Source of the DNA: Rhodoferax saidenbachensis
GTDB taxonomy: Bacteria > Pseudomonadota > Gammaproteobacteria > Burkholderiales > Burkholderiaceae_C
Direction of reading: 5' to 3'
Assembly (NCBI RefSeq): GCF_001955715.1
Contig: NZ_CP019239.1
Span: 868,001-932,000, forward strand
DNA: 64,000 nt
Part shown: positions 34,557 through 43,668 of the stretch, piece by piece
How positions within the stretch are numbered: position 1 is the first letter of the stretch
Layout: each line of letters starts with the position of its first letter
The notes under the pieces: generated by a model
Told to the model about the DNA's origin: nothing
Databases searched by the model: none
Seen by the model: only the letters and a program-made list of their open reading frames with translations
Translations under genes and position numbers: made by a program

Positions 34557-35132
34557 TTTGATTGTTTGGCATGTCGGGATGTGCGCCCGACAGCGCACTT
34601 ACTTTCTTTGCTTCGCCAAAGAAAGTAAGCAAAGAAAGGCGAGCCGGATTCGTCGGCCCTTCGCTTCGCTACGGGCACGCTGCGTTGCTCGGTTTGGGCG
34701 GGGTCTGGCTCGAACTCGCTGCGCTCAAACAATCGCCAGCCCTGATCCGCCCAAACCTGCGCTACTCGCCTCCTCATTACGGCGTGGAGTCCAAATACAG
34801 ACAGCCGGATACCAAAGTCCGAACTTCGTCCGCGCTGCGCGCGGACGGGTATTCATCTCTCTTGGCCGAGCGCAGCGATGGCCTGTGCTCCCCCAATCCC
34901 TTCTGTATGCGCCGAGGAGCGCAGGGGGCGACGGATCAGGACTGGCGATTGTTTGAGCCGAAGGCGAGTTCGAGCCAGGCCCCGTCGACACCGAGCACCG
35001 CAGGTTGCCCCGAAGCGCAGCGTAGGGGACGCAGACAGCAGGGTCGCCTTTCTTTTGGTGACTTTTCTTTGGCGAAGCAAAGAAAAGTTACTGCGCTGTC
35101 GGGCGCACAACCCGACATGCCAAAACATCAAA
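34557..35132. repeat. Large palindromic element (576 bp) with long terminal inverted repeats
   Basis: The ~700 bp between mutY and rapZ hold this element and short-repeat copy 7. The terminal repeats are about 80 bp, nearly perfect: TTTGGCATGTCGGG, TGTGCGCCCGACAGCGCA, CTTTGCTTCGCCAAAGAAA, AAAGAAAGGCGA. Further inward, shared blocks (TGGCTCGAACTCGC, CTCAAACAATCGCCAG, CCTGATCCG) continue to about 200 bp from each end. The arms contain small open frames on both strands that mirror each other; I regard them as by-products of the palindrome. No transposase. Similar structured repeats are known from Burkholderiales genomes in general recollection. Confidence 0.8.
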
Positions 35133-35175
35133 TCATCCCGCCGAAGCGAATTTAGCTGGCAAGAAACCGAAAAAT

Positions 35176-35233
35176 GCTATGAAATAAATAGCTACCTGCG
35201 CACATTCCAAAAGGGCTAGGGCCACTTTTGGCA
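35176..35233 (+). repeat. Short interspersed repeat, copy 7 (3' of rapZ)
   Basis: GCTATGAAATAAATAGCTAC then CTGCGCACATTCCAAAAGGG then CTAGGGCCACTTTTGGCA. It lies between the large palindrome and the rapZ stop codon. Confidence 0.75.
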
Positions 35234-35241
35234 CATAAAAC

Positions 35242-36126
35242 TCACCGCGCGTCCATCTCCCGATGCCGCTTCAGCGTGATCCACTCCGGCCCAAACCGCT
35301 GCGCCAGTTTCTCCACCAGATAAACCGACCGGTGCTGCCCCCCGGTGCAACCAATCGCCACCGTCACATAACTGCGGTGATCCCGCGCCAGTGCGTCCAG
35401 CCAGTTCTCCAGGAAATGGATGATGTGGTGCAGCATCAAGTCCACATCGGGCTGTGCCTGCAAAAAGTCGATCACCGGCTGGTCACGCCCGGTCAGGTGT
35501 TTGAGTTCGGGGTCGTAGTGCGGGTTGGGCAGCATGCGCACGTCGAATACGTAGTCTGCGTCTGACGGCACACCGCGCTTGAAGGCGAAGGACTCGAATA
35601 CCAGTGTGAGTTGCCCGCCTGGTGCGGCAATCAGTGTCTTCACGTAGCCCTGCAGTTGCGCGGGGCGGATGATGCTGGAGTCGATGACGTGGGCCTGCTC
35701 GCGCAGTGCGGCCAGCAGCTCGCGTTCCAGCTCAATCGCGTCCACCAGCGCGCGGCGTTCGTCCTGGACGCCGTGGTCCGAGCTGTTTTGCGACAGCGGG
35801 TGTTTGCGCCGGGTTTCGGAATAACGGCGCACCAGCGTGTCGGTGGTGGCGTCCAAGAAAAGTGACTTGACGACGATGCCTTGGGCGCGCAAAGCCTGGA
35901 GTTGCTGCGGCACCTGTGGCAGCGAAGTGGCGCTGCGCACGTCCATGGCGATGGCCAGGCGGTGGGCTTGGTGCTTTTGCTCCAGCTCGACAAAGGGCAA
36001 CAGCAGCTCGGGCGGCAGGTTGTCCACGCAGTAGTAGCCGGCGTCTTCCAGTGCGTGCAGCGCCACTGATTTGCCGGAACCTGACATGCCGGTGATGAGC
36101 ACGATTTCCATGGTGGTGTCTGCCAT
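35242..36126 (-). CDS. rapZ: RNase adapter protein RapZ (YvcJ-type P-loop protein)
   Basis: This 294-residue protein has an N-terminal P-loop GMSGSGKS (about 13-20) and the family motif [15 protein letters not shown] near 210-224. The C-terminal domain includes [15 protein letters not shown]. In E. coli RapZ binds GlcN-6-P and guides RNase E to the small RNA GlmZ; whether that holds here is unknown. I used ATG 36126, right after the recN stop; MEIVLITG at 36111 is an alternative. It is downstream of recN. Confidence 0.92.
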   Translation of the reverse strand: MADTTMEIVLITGMSGSGKSVALHALEDAGYYCVDNLPPELLLPFVELEQKHQAHRLAIAMDVRSATSLPQVPQQLQALRAQGIVVKSLFLDATTDTLVRRYSETRRKHPLSQNSSDHGVQDERRALVDAIELERELLAALREQAHVIDSSIIRPAQLQGYVKTLIAAPGGQLTLVFESFAFKRGVPSDADYVFDVRMLPNPHYDPELKHLTGRDQPVIDFLQAQPDVDLMLHHIIHFLENWLDALARDHRSYVTVAIGCTGGQHRSVYLVEKLAQRFGPEWITLKRHREMDAR

Positions 36127-36128
36127 GG

Positions 36129-37778
36129 TCAAGCGCCGGTTTGCAGCATTTCCTTGGCGTGTGCCAGGGTGGTGCTCGATAGTTTTTCGCCGCCCAACAT
36201 GCGGGCGATCTCGCCTACGCGCTGTTCGCCAAACACGGCGGCCACGGTGCTGAGTGTTTGCTTGCCTGCCATGTGTTTGGCCACCACCAGATGGTGGTTG
36301 GCGCAGGCGGCTACTTGCGGCAGGTGCGTGACGGCCAGCACCTGGCGATCCGCGCCCAGTTGCTGCATGAGGCGGCCCACGGTTTCGGCCACGGCACCGC
36401 CCACGCCGGAATCCACTTCGTCAAATATCAAGGTCTGCGCGGTGCCGAGCTGGCTGGTGGTGACCGCAATGGCCAGCGCCATGCGTGACAGCTCACCACC
36501 CGATGCGACCTTGCCTACTGGGCGCGGCGTGCTGCCCGCGTGGCCGGCCACCAGGAAAGACACGTCTTCCAGCCCGCTTTGCATGGGCTGGGCTGCGGCT
36601 TCCAGCGCCACCTGAAACTGCCCGCCCTGCATGCCCAGGCCCTGCATGGCCTGCGTGATGCTTTGCGCCAGCAGCGGCGCGGCCTTGGTACGTTGTTTGG
36701 AAACGGCTTTGGCCTCGGCCAGATACGCGGCATGTGCTTTCTTCTCGCGTATTTGCAGTCCGTCCAGATCGGCCGCCGCATCCAGTTGCGTCAGCTCGGT
36801 CTTCCACGTATCCAGCAGCGCGGGCAGGTCTTCGGGCGCACGTTTGTAGCGCCGCGCCAGGCTCACCCACAGCGCCATGCGTTCGTCCAGCTCGGCCAGG
36901 CGTTGCGGGTCCAGCTCGGTGCGGCGGGCATAGCCGCGCAGGGTGTGTACCGCGTCTTCGATCTGTGCCACGCTGGAGGTCAGGGCATCCAGCGGGTCCT
37001 TGAAATCGGTCTCCAGATGCGCCTGGGCCTGTAGCAGTTGCAAGGCGGCTTGCAGCGGCTTGAGCGCGTTGAGTTCGCCGTCTTCCAGCAAGGTCACCGC
37101 ACCCTCGGCCGCGTCCAGCAGGGCCTGGCCGTTGGAGAGGCGGCTGTGGCTGGTGTTGAGTTCGTCCCATTCGTCGGCCTGGGGTGCAAGTTTGTCGACC
37201 TCGCCAATCTGCCAGGCCAGGCGCTCCCGCTCGCGTTGCAGCGAGTCCTGCGCTGCCACGGCCTGGGCCAGCGCGGCTTGCGCCTGGCGCCATTCGGTCC
37301 ACAGGTTGGACAGGGTGGTTGTTGACACTTTGGCGTAGGCGTCCAGCAGGCCGCGCACGGCGTCGGGCCGGGTCAGGCTTTGCCAGGCGTGCTGGCCGTG
37401 GATGTCGAGCAACTGTTCGCCCAGCGTGCGCAACTGCTGCGCCGTGGCCGGGCTGCCATTGACCCAGGCGCGGCTCTTGCCTTGTGTGTCCACTGTACGG
37501 CGCAACAGCAGCGTGTCGCTGTCTTCAAAGCCCGCTTCTTCCAGCAGGGCCTGCAGGCCGGGTGCGGTGTCGAACTCGGCGCTCACGTCGGTGCGTGCCG
37601 CGCCCTCGCGGATCACGCCCACATCGGCACGCGCGCCGGTCACCAGTTGCAGCGCGTCAATCAGGATGGATTTGCCCGCGCCGGTTTCGCCGGTCAGTAC
37701 GCTGAAGCCGGACTCCAGGTCCAGCTCCAGTTCGCTGACGATCACAAAGTCTCTGAGAACAATCCGTTTGAGTGCCAT
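36129..37778 (-). CDS. recN: DNA repair protein RecN
   Basis: This 549-residue SMC-like ATPase acts in double-strand-break repair. Walker A is GETGAGKS at about 29-36, a long coiled-coil middle runs to ~400, and the C-terminal signature [14 protein letters not shown] is followed by Walker [14 protein letters not shown]. It lies between nadK and rapZ on the same strand. The 24 bp gap to nadK suggests one operon: nadK-recN-rapZ. Confidence 0.96.
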   Translation of the reverse strand: MALKRIVLRDFVIVSELELDLESGFSVLTGETGAGKSILIDALQLVTGARADVGVIREGAARTDVSAEFDTAPGLQALLEEAGFEDSDTLLLRRTVDTQGKSRAWVNGSPATAQQLRTLGEQLLDIHGQHAWQSLTRPDAVRGLLDAYAKVSTTTLSNLWTEWRQAQAALAQAVAAQDSLQRERERLAWQIGEVDKLAPQADEWDELNTSHSRLSNGQALLDAAEGAVTLLEDGELNALKPLQAALQLLQAQAHLETDFKDPLDALTSSVAQIEDAVHTLRGYARRTELDPQRLAELDERMALWVSLARRYKRAPEDLPALLDTWKTELTQLDAAADLDGLQIREKKAHAAYLAEAKAVSKQRTKAAPLLAQSITQAMQGLGMQGGQFQVALEAAAQPMQSGLEDVSFLVAGHAGSTPRPVGKVASGGELSRMALAIAVTTSQLGTAQTLIFDEVDSGVGGAVAETVGRLMQQLGADRQVLAVTHLPQVAACANHHLVVAKHMAGKQTLSTVAAVFGEQRVGEIARMLGGEKLSSTTLAHAKEMLQTGA

Positions 37779-37802
37779 ATCTCGCTTGTCTCGCTAGGGC
37801 CT

Positions 37803-38699
37803 TCAGGCCACGCCTTCATTCCAGTGCATTTTTTGCCGCAAGGTGTCAAAGTAAGTCCAGCCCTTGGGGTGCAAGAAGCGCACCCGGTGCTCTGACAGCG
37901 TGACTTCGATGCGGTCACCGTGCATCAGGCTGGCCAGGGATTGCATGTCAAAGTTGGCGCTGGCGTCACGGCCTGCTACTATTTCTATAGCTATCTGCGC
38001 AGTGTTGGAGAGGGCTATAGGCCGATTTGACAATGTATGGGGGGCGATGGGCACCATCACCCAGGCCGGAATGGAAGGGTGTAACAGCGGTCCGCCGGCG
38101 GACAGTGAATAGGCCGTAGAGCCTGTGGGGCTGGCGATGATCAGGCCGTCGGCCCGCTGGTTGGACACAAAACGCCCGTCCACCTCCACGCGCAACTCCA
38201 CCATGCCCGAGGTGGCGCCGCGGTTGACCACCACGTCGTTCATGGCCAGCGCGCTGAACACGCAGTGCCCGTCGCGCATCACGCGGGCCTGCATCAGGCT
38301 GCGGTCGTCCTGCTCGTAGTCGCCCGCCAGCATGGGCCCCAGCGTGACCTTGTACTGGTCAAACGGAATGTCGGTGATAAAGCCCAGGCGCCCCTGGTTG
38401 ATGCCGATCAGCGGCACGCCGTACTGCGCCAGCTGGCGGCCAATGCCCAGCATGGTGCCGTCGCCACCCACCACCAGGCCCAGGTCGCATTGCGCACCAA
38501 TGTTGGCCACGTCCATCGCGGTGTAGCTGGTCAGGCCCATGTTGGCGGCGGTGTCGGCCTCCAGCACCACGTCGCAGCCCTGGTCCATCAGGAAGTGGGC
38601 AATGTCGTCCAGCGCCTTGCGCGTGGAGGCCCCGGCGCAGCCCGCGGCGGTAGCGTGGTATTTGCCTATGAGCGCAACCTGGCGGAATTTGGACTTCAT
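37803..38699 (-). CDS. nadK: NAD kinase
   Basis: This 298-residue enzyme phosphorylates NAD to NADP. It has the GGDGT motif at 78-82, the NQGRLGF segment and the [14 protein letters not shown] loop. I chose ATG 38699 ([12 protein letters not shown]), since the open frame upstream lies in the 38729-38995 element. A family repeat (copy 8) overlaps the codons for [20 protein letters not shown] near residue 240, in the opposite orientation to the other in-gene copies. Confidence 0.95.
   Translation of the reverse strand: MKSKFRQVALIGKYHATAAGCAGASTRKALDDIAHFLMDQGCDVVLEADTAANMGLTSYTAMDVANIGAQCDLGLVVGGDGTMLGIGRQLAQYGVPLIGINQGRLGFITDIPFDQYKVTLGPMLAGDYEQDDRSLMQARVMRDGHCVFSALAMNDVVVNRGATSGMVELRVEVDGRFVSNQRADGLIIASPTGSTAYSLSAGGPLLHPSIPAWVMVPIAPHTLSNRPIALSNTAQIAIEIVAGRDASANFDMQSLASLMHGDRIEVTLSEHRVRFLHPKGWTYFDTLRQKMHWNEGVA
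37975..38032 (+). repeat. Short interspersed repeat, copy 8 (antisense inside nadK)
   Basis: GCTACTATTTCTATAGCTAT then CTGCGCAGTGTTGGAGAGGG then CTATAGGCCGATTTGACA. It matches both halves of the consensus, although it lies in a conserved enzyme. Confidence 0.7.
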
Positions 38700-38728
38700 T
38701 CGCAAATTAGACACTAAATAGATCACCC

Positions 38729-38995
38729 AGGGCCTGCTCACACTATTTTTGCCAGATGCGTTGTGCGTCAAAAAAGCCATGCGCAAGGCGCAAAACGCAG
38801 CCGGGGTCGTCCCCGGTAAGGCTTTGCAACGCCGCGCGTGGCTTTTTTGGCCACAACCCGAAGGGAACGGCATGAGAAAAGCGCCACTCGTCGTTGCAGT
38901 CCTAGCCAAGGCGGCCAGCCTTGCCGTCGTCCCGCGCCTAGATTGGCGCTTTTCTCATGCTGTTCGCACTGGCAAAAATAGTGTGAGCAGGCCCT
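38729..38995. repeat. 267-bp structured element with perfect 27-bp terminal inverted repeats
   Basis: The whole nadK-hrcA gap (307 bp) is taken up by this element. Ends 38729-38755 and 38969-38995 are exact inverted copies (AGGGCCTGCTCACACTATTT...). Inside are two more hairpins. The first is GTTGTG...AAAAAAGCCA against TGGCTTTTTT...CACAAC, capped by CCGGGG-TCGT-CCCCGG. The second is GGCATGAGAAAAGCGCCA against TGGCGCTTTTCTCATGC. The result would be a multi-branched fold. No coding capacity and no transposase. Confidence 0.85.
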
Positions 38996-39006
38996 AGAAT
39001 GGCCCG

Positions 39007-40011
39007 ATGCTCGATGATCGTTCCAAGTTGTTGTTGAAAGCGCTGGTAGAGCGCTACATCGCTGATGGACAGCCGGTGGGTAGCCGCACCTTGTCCAAGG
39101 CCTCGGGCCTGGATTTGTCACCCGCGACCATCCGCAATGTGATGTCGGATCTGGAAGAGCTGGGCCTCATCGTCAGCCCCCATACCTCTGCGGGGCGCGT
39201 TCCCACGGCGCGCGGCTACCGCCTGTTTGTGGACACCATGCTGACCGTGCAGCCCGCGCAATACCAGTCGCACAGCCTGGCGCCCGACCAGCCGCAAAAA
39301 GTCATCTCCAACGCGGCCAACCTGTTGTCCAACCTGTCGCAGTTTGTCGGTGTGGTGATTGCACCGCGCCGCACTTCGGCGTTCAGGCACATGGAATTCT
39401 TGCGCCTGTCGGAGAAGCGCCTGCTGGTCATCATCGTCTCGCCCGACGGCGACGTGCAAAACCGCGTCATCTACACCGAGCAGGATTACACCCAGTCGCA
39501 ACTGGTGGAAGCAGCCAACTTTCTCAACACCCATTACGTGGGGCTGGAGATCGAACAGGTGCGCACCCGTCTGCAGGGTGAGGTGGAATCACTGCGCAGC
39601 GAAATTGCCGCCCTCATGCAGGCCGCGGTCACCGTCAGCTCCGAAGCCATGACCGAGACACAGGACGAAGTGGTCATCTCGGGCGAACGCAACCTGTTGT
39701 CGGTGTCTGACTTTTCCAGCGACATGGGCCACCTGCGCCGCGCGTTTGATTTGTTTGAGCAAAAAGCGCAGCTCATGCGCCTGATGGACATTGCCGGCCA
39801 GGCCGAAGGCGTGCGCATTTTTATTGGTGGTGAGAGCCAGGTCGTGCCCTTTGAAGACCTGTCCATCGTCAGCAGCCCGTACGAGGTGGACGGCAAGGTG
39901 GTCGGCACGCTGGGTGTCATCGGTCCCACGCGCATGGCCTATGACCGCATGATCCAGATCGTAGACATCACCTCCAAGCTGGTCAGCAACGCGCTGAGCC
40001 ACCACAAGTAG
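39007..40011 (+). CDS. hrcA: Heat-inducible transcription repressor HrcA
   Basis: This is a 334-residue repressor. The N-terminal winged helix ([21 protein letters not shown]) binds CIRCE operators in front of chaperone genes, and a GAF-like domain follows. Family length is right. No CIRCE-like inverted repeat (TTAGCACTC-N9-GAGTGCTAA) is visible upstream in this window. The start codon lies only 11 bp from the end of the 267-bp element, so the promoter must lie in or be supplied by that element. Confidence 0.94.
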   Translation: MLDDRSKLLLKALVERYIADGQPVGSRTLSKASGLDLSPATIRNVMSDLEELGLIVSPHTSAGRVPTARGYRLFVDTMLTVQPAQYQSHSLAPDQPQKVISNAANLLSNLSQFVGVVIAPRRTSAFRHMEFLRLSEKRLLVIIVSPDGDVQNRVIYTEQDYTQSQLVEAANFLNTHYVGLEIEQVRTRLQGEVESLRSEIAALMQAAVTVSSEAMTETQDEVVISGERNLLSVSDFSSDMGHLRRAFDLFEQKAQLMRLMDIAGQAEGVRIFIGGESQVVPFEDLSIVSSPYEVDGKVVGTLGVIGPTRMAYDRMIQIVDITSKLVSNALSHHK

Positions 40012-40046
40012 GCCCGCTGTAGCCCGCTACAATCTTGGATTGGTCT

Positions 40047-40123
40047 GGGGCGTTAGCTCAGTTGGTTAGAGCAGAGGACTCATAATCCTTTGGTCGAGTG
40101 TTCAAGTCACTCACGCCCTACCA
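40047..40123 (+). tRNA. tRNA with CAT anticodon (probably Ile2, otherwise elongator Met)
   Basis: Full cloverleaf: acceptor GGGGCGT/ACGCCCT, anticodon arm GAGGA-CTCATAA-TCCTT (CAT), T arm GAGTG-TTCAAGT-CACTC, A discriminator, encoded CCA. The variable-region string TTGGTCG and TTCAAGTC recall bacterial tRNA-Ile2, whose C34 is changed to lysidine by TilS; elongator Met cannot be excluded by eye. A TACAAT at 40028-40033 may be its -10 box. Confidence 0.92.
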
Positions 40124-40138
40124 TTTACTTTCAATCCG

Positions 40139-40165
40139 TGGCTGCCTATCAGGCAGCCATTTTTA
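40139..40165 (+). terminator. Intrinsic terminator behind the CAT tRNA
   Basis: TGGCTGCC-TATCA-GGCAGCCA followed by TTTTTATTT, 15 bp after the tRNA. Confidence 0.85.
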
Positions 40166-40257
40166 TTTGGCGTGCTGTGTATTACTACCGCGATTACGTT
40201 TGGCGTTCATTCGTCTAGTGTCTCTAGAGCAGTTTGATGCGATATAAGTGGCGCGAC

Positions 40258-41067
40258 ATGTTTCGTCCTTTAATTCTCCTACGTACAGCCGTCTGCCTTC
40301 TCGGCGTGCTGACCGCATGCGCGTTGCAGGCCAAAGAAGTTTTGGTTGTGGGAACCACCTTCGCGCGGATATTTGAGCAAACCGAGCAAGGTGAATTCGT
40401 CGGTCTGGGTGTAGAACTGGTCCGCACGATTGCACGGCAGCAGGGTCTGAGTATCAAGTTCGGTATCTATCCGTGGGCCAGGGCGCAGGACATGGTTGCC
40501 AACGGTGGTGCGGACGTATTGGTGGGGCCGTACAAAACGCCTGCACGGGAGCAGCGTTTTCTGTTTGCCGATCAGCCCTTCTACCAGGACAACATGGTGT
40601 TTTACAAGCTGGCAGGGTCCAAAGCCGGTTGGGACGGTAGTTACGAATCGCTCAAGGGCAAACGTCTGGTGGCCGTACTCGGCTGGGCCTACGGCCAGCC
40701 TTTTGACCAGGAGCGTGTGAATCTGGGGGTGACCAATGCCCACACGGTGGAAAGCGGGTTATCCATGTTGCTCAATGACCGAATGGACTTCTTCGTGGCC
40801 AACGAGCGCAACACCACGGCGGGCATGGCTGCGTTAGGCAAGCAGGAAAACTTTGCGGTTGTTGCGCCCATCATTGGAACGGAGGTGGGCTATTTCGCGT
40901 TTACCAAGGATGCGGACCATGAAACGCTTCGCCAGGCCTTCAATGCAGGAATGAGCAAGTTGATTGCCTCTGGCGAATACGCTGTCATGGCGCGGCGTTA
41001 CAGCATCAGCATGCCTGTCGTATCAACCGGCAAGTCGGCTGCGCCGAAGCCCGTGGCGGTGAAGTAG
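40258..41067 (+). CDS. Periplasmic solute-binding protein, family 3 type
   Basis: This is a 269-residue precursor with a signal peptide (MFRPLILLRTAVCLLGVLTACALQA) and an amino-acid-type binding fold (GVELVRTIARQQG, YPWARAQDMVANGGADVL, RFLFADQPFYQ). No permease or ATPase gene is adjacent; orphan binding proteins of this type also act as sensors. ATG 40258 is preferred because the signal peptide begins there; an in-frame ATG lies eight codons upstream. The ligand is unknown. Confidence 0.8.
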   Translation: MFRPLILLRTAVCLLGVLTACALQAKEVLVVGTTFARIFEQTEQGEFVGLGVELVRTIARQQGLSIKFGIYPWARAQDMVANGGADVLVGPYKTPAREQRFLFADQPFYQDNMVFYKLAGSKAGWDGSYESLKGKRLVAVLGWAYGQPFDQERVNLGVTNAHTVESGLSMLLNDRMDFFVANERNTTAGMAALGKQENFAVVAPIIGTEVGYFAFTKDADHETLRQAFNAGMSKLIASGEYAVMARRYSISMPVVSTGKSAAPKPVAVK

Positions 41068-41145
41068 CGCTGGTCCACCAGCTTTCGGTAGTACCAGTAG
41101 TTCCTCATCGCCATGGCCTGGGCATGACTGTCCACATCTGAATGG

Positions 41146-41829
41146 TCAGCCGACGTCCTCTGCGGTATTGGAATGCGACAACGCATAAACCCCGCGCAAT
41201 GCACCCGCGCAAGCCCCGGCCGCTTCCAGCGCGGCGTCTGACAGCTCGGATGTGACAAGCGCCTGAAGTGCCTTCAGGTCGTATCCACACACAATAAAAA
41301 TCCAGTCGGCCGCCGGATCGGGGCCGCCGCGAATCTTCTGCTCGGTGGTGGGGGCTATCTTCGGTGTCTGGTTCTGCAGCAAATGGCCTGCGGTGGTGCC
41401 AGGCCGTGTCGACAGGGTCTGGGCCAGTTCGCGCAAATGGCTTTGCAGCCGGTCTGCGGCGCCCTCGGCGGGGGAGATACGCACTGTCAGCGCGTGGCGC
41501 GACAGGGCGCCGCCACTGCTCTCCAGCACGCGGCATTGGCTGCGCACCATATTTCGATGGTGGGGCATCATCTTGGACGACCAGGGCGTGGGTGCATTGA
41601 GCCGCGCCAGGTAGCCGGGGGAGACCAGGGTCTCGTACGCTTCCAGCTCGTACATCACGAAGAAGCCTTCGCCACCGTCTGCGGCAGCCCAGCGCGAGCC
41701 GCGATGAAACCCCGGAATGCCCATGCGCTCCGGGAAGTGTTCATGGGTGTGCCAGTCCTCGAATTCGGCCCTGTGGTCGGACGCGATGTCCCACCACATG
41801 GCGATAGCCCCTTTGCCCAAAAGTGCCAT
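41146..41829 (-). CDS. Uncharacterised protein with an EthD/dimeric-barrel-like N-terminal region
   Basis: I do not recognise a named family for all 227 residues. The first ~100 residues (DWHTHEHFPERMGIPGFHRGSRW, then MYELEAYETLVSPGYL) resemble EthD-like ferredoxin-fold proteins, where this WHxxEH...PGF pattern is typical. A second ferredoxin-like half may follow (WIFIVCGYDL). There is no signal peptide. It lies between the binding-protein gene and a diguanylate cyclase, on the same strand as the latter. Confidence 0.6.
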   Translation of the reverse strand: MALLGKGAIAMWWDIASDHRAEFEDWHTHEHFPERMGIPGFHRGSRWAAADGGEGFFVMYELEAYETLVSPGYLARLNAPTPWSSKMMPHHRNMVRSQCRVLESSGGALSRHALTVRISPAEGAADRLQSHLRELAQTLSTRPGTTAGHLLQNQTPKIAPTTEQKIRGGPDPAADWIFIVCGYDLKALQALVTSELSDAALEAAGACAGALRGVYALSHSNTAEDVG

Positions 41830-41882
41830 GGTCTCTCCTTATTTGTCAGTGTAGATGGGGTCTATGCGGGAATAGCGCATTG

Positions 41883-43556
41883 CTAAATTCCCGCCACCCG
41901 ATTGCGGCCGCTTTCCTTGGCCCGGTAAAGCGCCGCATCCGCCGCGCTGACAGACATGTCCTCATTGGCATCGTCCGGGTGCGCGGGTGCCACACCAATG
42001 CTGATGGTGACCTGACCCACCGGGGGCTGGGGTGTGGCGGCTACGGCGGTGCGAATTTTTTCGGCGACCAGCAAGGCCTCTTCCAGGCTGGTGGCGGGCA
42101 GTAGCACCAAAAATTCTTCACCACCGGTGCGGCCGACAAAGTCGGTGTCGCGCACCGTGGCGCGTATCGTTTGGGACACTTCGCGCAGCACGGCGTCGCC
42201 CGTGGCGTGGCCGTGGGTGTCGTTGACGCGTTTGAAGTGGTCTATGTCCAGCATCAGAGTGGCGTAGGGTTTGTCGGCGCGCTTCATGCGCAGGAATTCT
42301 TCGTGCAGCCGCTCCATGCTGGCCAGGCGGTTGCCCATGCCGGTGAGGGCGTCGCGGCGGGCCAGAAACTGCAGTTCTTCGTTGGCACGGGCGAGCTCGG
42401 CGGTGCGTTCCTCCACCTTCTTTTCGAGGTGTGCATTGGCGTCTTCCAGTGCCCGTCTGCGGCTGATCAAAGTGGCGGCCGTGCTGCGCAGGGCGTCCAC
42501 CAGGTGTTCCACCTCGATGCTGCGTTGGGGGATGACCCATTGTAGGTCTTCGTTGCCCTGCTCGATCTGCCGGGCGCGTGCAGCCAGTTGCTCCAGTGGC
42601 TCGCCGAATCGCCGTGCAATCCAGTAGGCCATGAACAGCAAGATGACGGACATGGCCAGCGTGCCCAACAAGACGGCGCGCTGCAGGGTGCGCACCGGCG
42701 CCAGCGCCACGCTGGTGGGCTGGCGCACCACCACCTGCCAGCCCAGCGTTTGTGTGGGGCTGCGTTCGCGCACCGCGGCCTGCGCCGTCATGTATTCCTC
42801 CGCGCCGCCCCAGCGGTCAAAACCAACGGGCTGGCTGGTGTCCACCTTGCTGGGGGGCTGCACGCCCTCGGCGACTTTTTCGGGATAGATGATTTCCCGG
42901 TCTTTGGTGATGATGAAAATTTCTATGCCCTCGGCCTTGGCGTTGCCCGGCGTGGTGTTGCGTACGATGTCGGTCGCCCAGCGCCAGTGGGCATGGGCGC
43001 CCAGAACACCACGTACACGGCCTGCGGTGTCCAGCACGGGAGAGGCAAAGTCGATAAATCGCACAGGGCCTGCGTCACCACTTTCCGGCGGCAGCAGTTT
43101 GGCCAGCAGCACGGCGGAATGCAGGTCGCCCACATAGCTGCCTTTGAGGCCCGCGCCGAACCAGGGGCGGGCCGACACGTTGGCGTTGAGCAGTAGGTTT
43201 TGGGTGGAAACGCGTACCTGGCCTTGCGGGTCGGCAAAGCCGATCCACGAGTAGTGCGGGTAGGACTGTTGCAGGCGCTCTATGCTGCGCGTGAGTTCAG
43301 GGTCGGCATAGTCGGCGCGGCGAAACAGGGATGTTTGCGCCAGTAGGTCCACCTCACGCTGGCGTTCGCGCAGGTTTTCGGTCAGCGCATTGGCGGTGCT
43401 TGTGGCCAGGCCATGCAGCGCCTGGCCGCGGTCTGCCACCAGTTGCCGGGCATAGATATGGTCCAGGTACAGATAGCCTGGCAGGCCCACGCACAGCGCT
43501 AGCACACCCAAAATCAGGGTCAGACGGTATTTAAAGCTGCCAGGCAGAAAGTTCAT
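41883..43556 (-). CDS. Membrane diguanylate cyclase with Cache sensor and HAMP
   Basis: This is a 557-residue protein. TM1 is about 10-30, a periplasmic double-Cache sensor runs about 31-290, TM2 about 293-315, a HAMP linker and coiled coil follow to ~390, then a GGDEF domain with GGEEF at 478-482. The I-site RDTD stands five residues before it. It would make c-di-GMP in response to a small periplasmic ligand. The ligand is unknown. Confidence 0.92.
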   Translation of the reverse strand: MNFLPGSFKYRLTLILGVLALCVGLPGYLYLDHIYARQLVADRGQALHGLATSTANALTENLRERQREVDLLAQTSLFRRADYADPELTRSIERLQQSYPHYSWIGFADPQGQVRVSTQNLLLNANVSARPWFGAGLKGSYVGDLHSAVLLAKLLPPESGDAGPVRFIDFASPVLDTAGRVRGVLGAHAHWRWATDIVRNTTPGNAKAEGIEIFIITKDREIIYPEKVAEGVQPPSKVDTSQPVGFDRWGGAEEYMTAQAAVRERSPTQTLGWQVVVRQPTSVALAPVRTLQRAVLLGTLAMSVILLFMAYWIARRFGEPLEQLAARARQIEQGNEDLQWVIPQRSIEVEHLVDALRSTAATLISRRRALEDANAHLEKKVEERTAELARANEELQFLARRDALTGMGNRLASMERLHEEFLRMKRADKPYATLMLDIDHFKRVNDTHGHATGDAVLREVSQTIRATVRDTDFVGRTGGEEFLVLLPATSLEEALLVAEKIRTAVAATPQPPVGQVTISIGVAPAHPDDANEDMSVSAADAALYRAKESGRNRVAGI

Positions 43557-43651
43557 CGGCTACGGTGTCGTGCCGGGATGTGTGCGGCACGGAGGGATTT
43601 TCAATGCCACCGATTCTGGATTCAATGCCCCCCGCTGGCAAGCCGATTAAC

Positions 43652-43668
43652 GCCTGTTCACACTATTT
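43652..43668. repeat. Solo fragment resembling the end of the 267-bp element
   Basis: GCCTGTTCACACTATTT matches 16 of 17 bases of the terminal inverted repeat at 38729-38755 (GCCTGCTCACACTATTT). It spans the stop codon of the PIG-L gene. It may be a remnant of an element or chance. Confidence 0.4.

Noticed and set aside
34562..35155. Small open frames across the palindromic element
   Set aside because: Frames in the left and right arms are mirror images that follow from the inverted repeat; there is no conserved domain and no ribosome site.
38700..38909. N-terminal extension of NAD kinase
   Set aside because: It is encoded by the 267-bp element, and family length agrees with the start at 38699.
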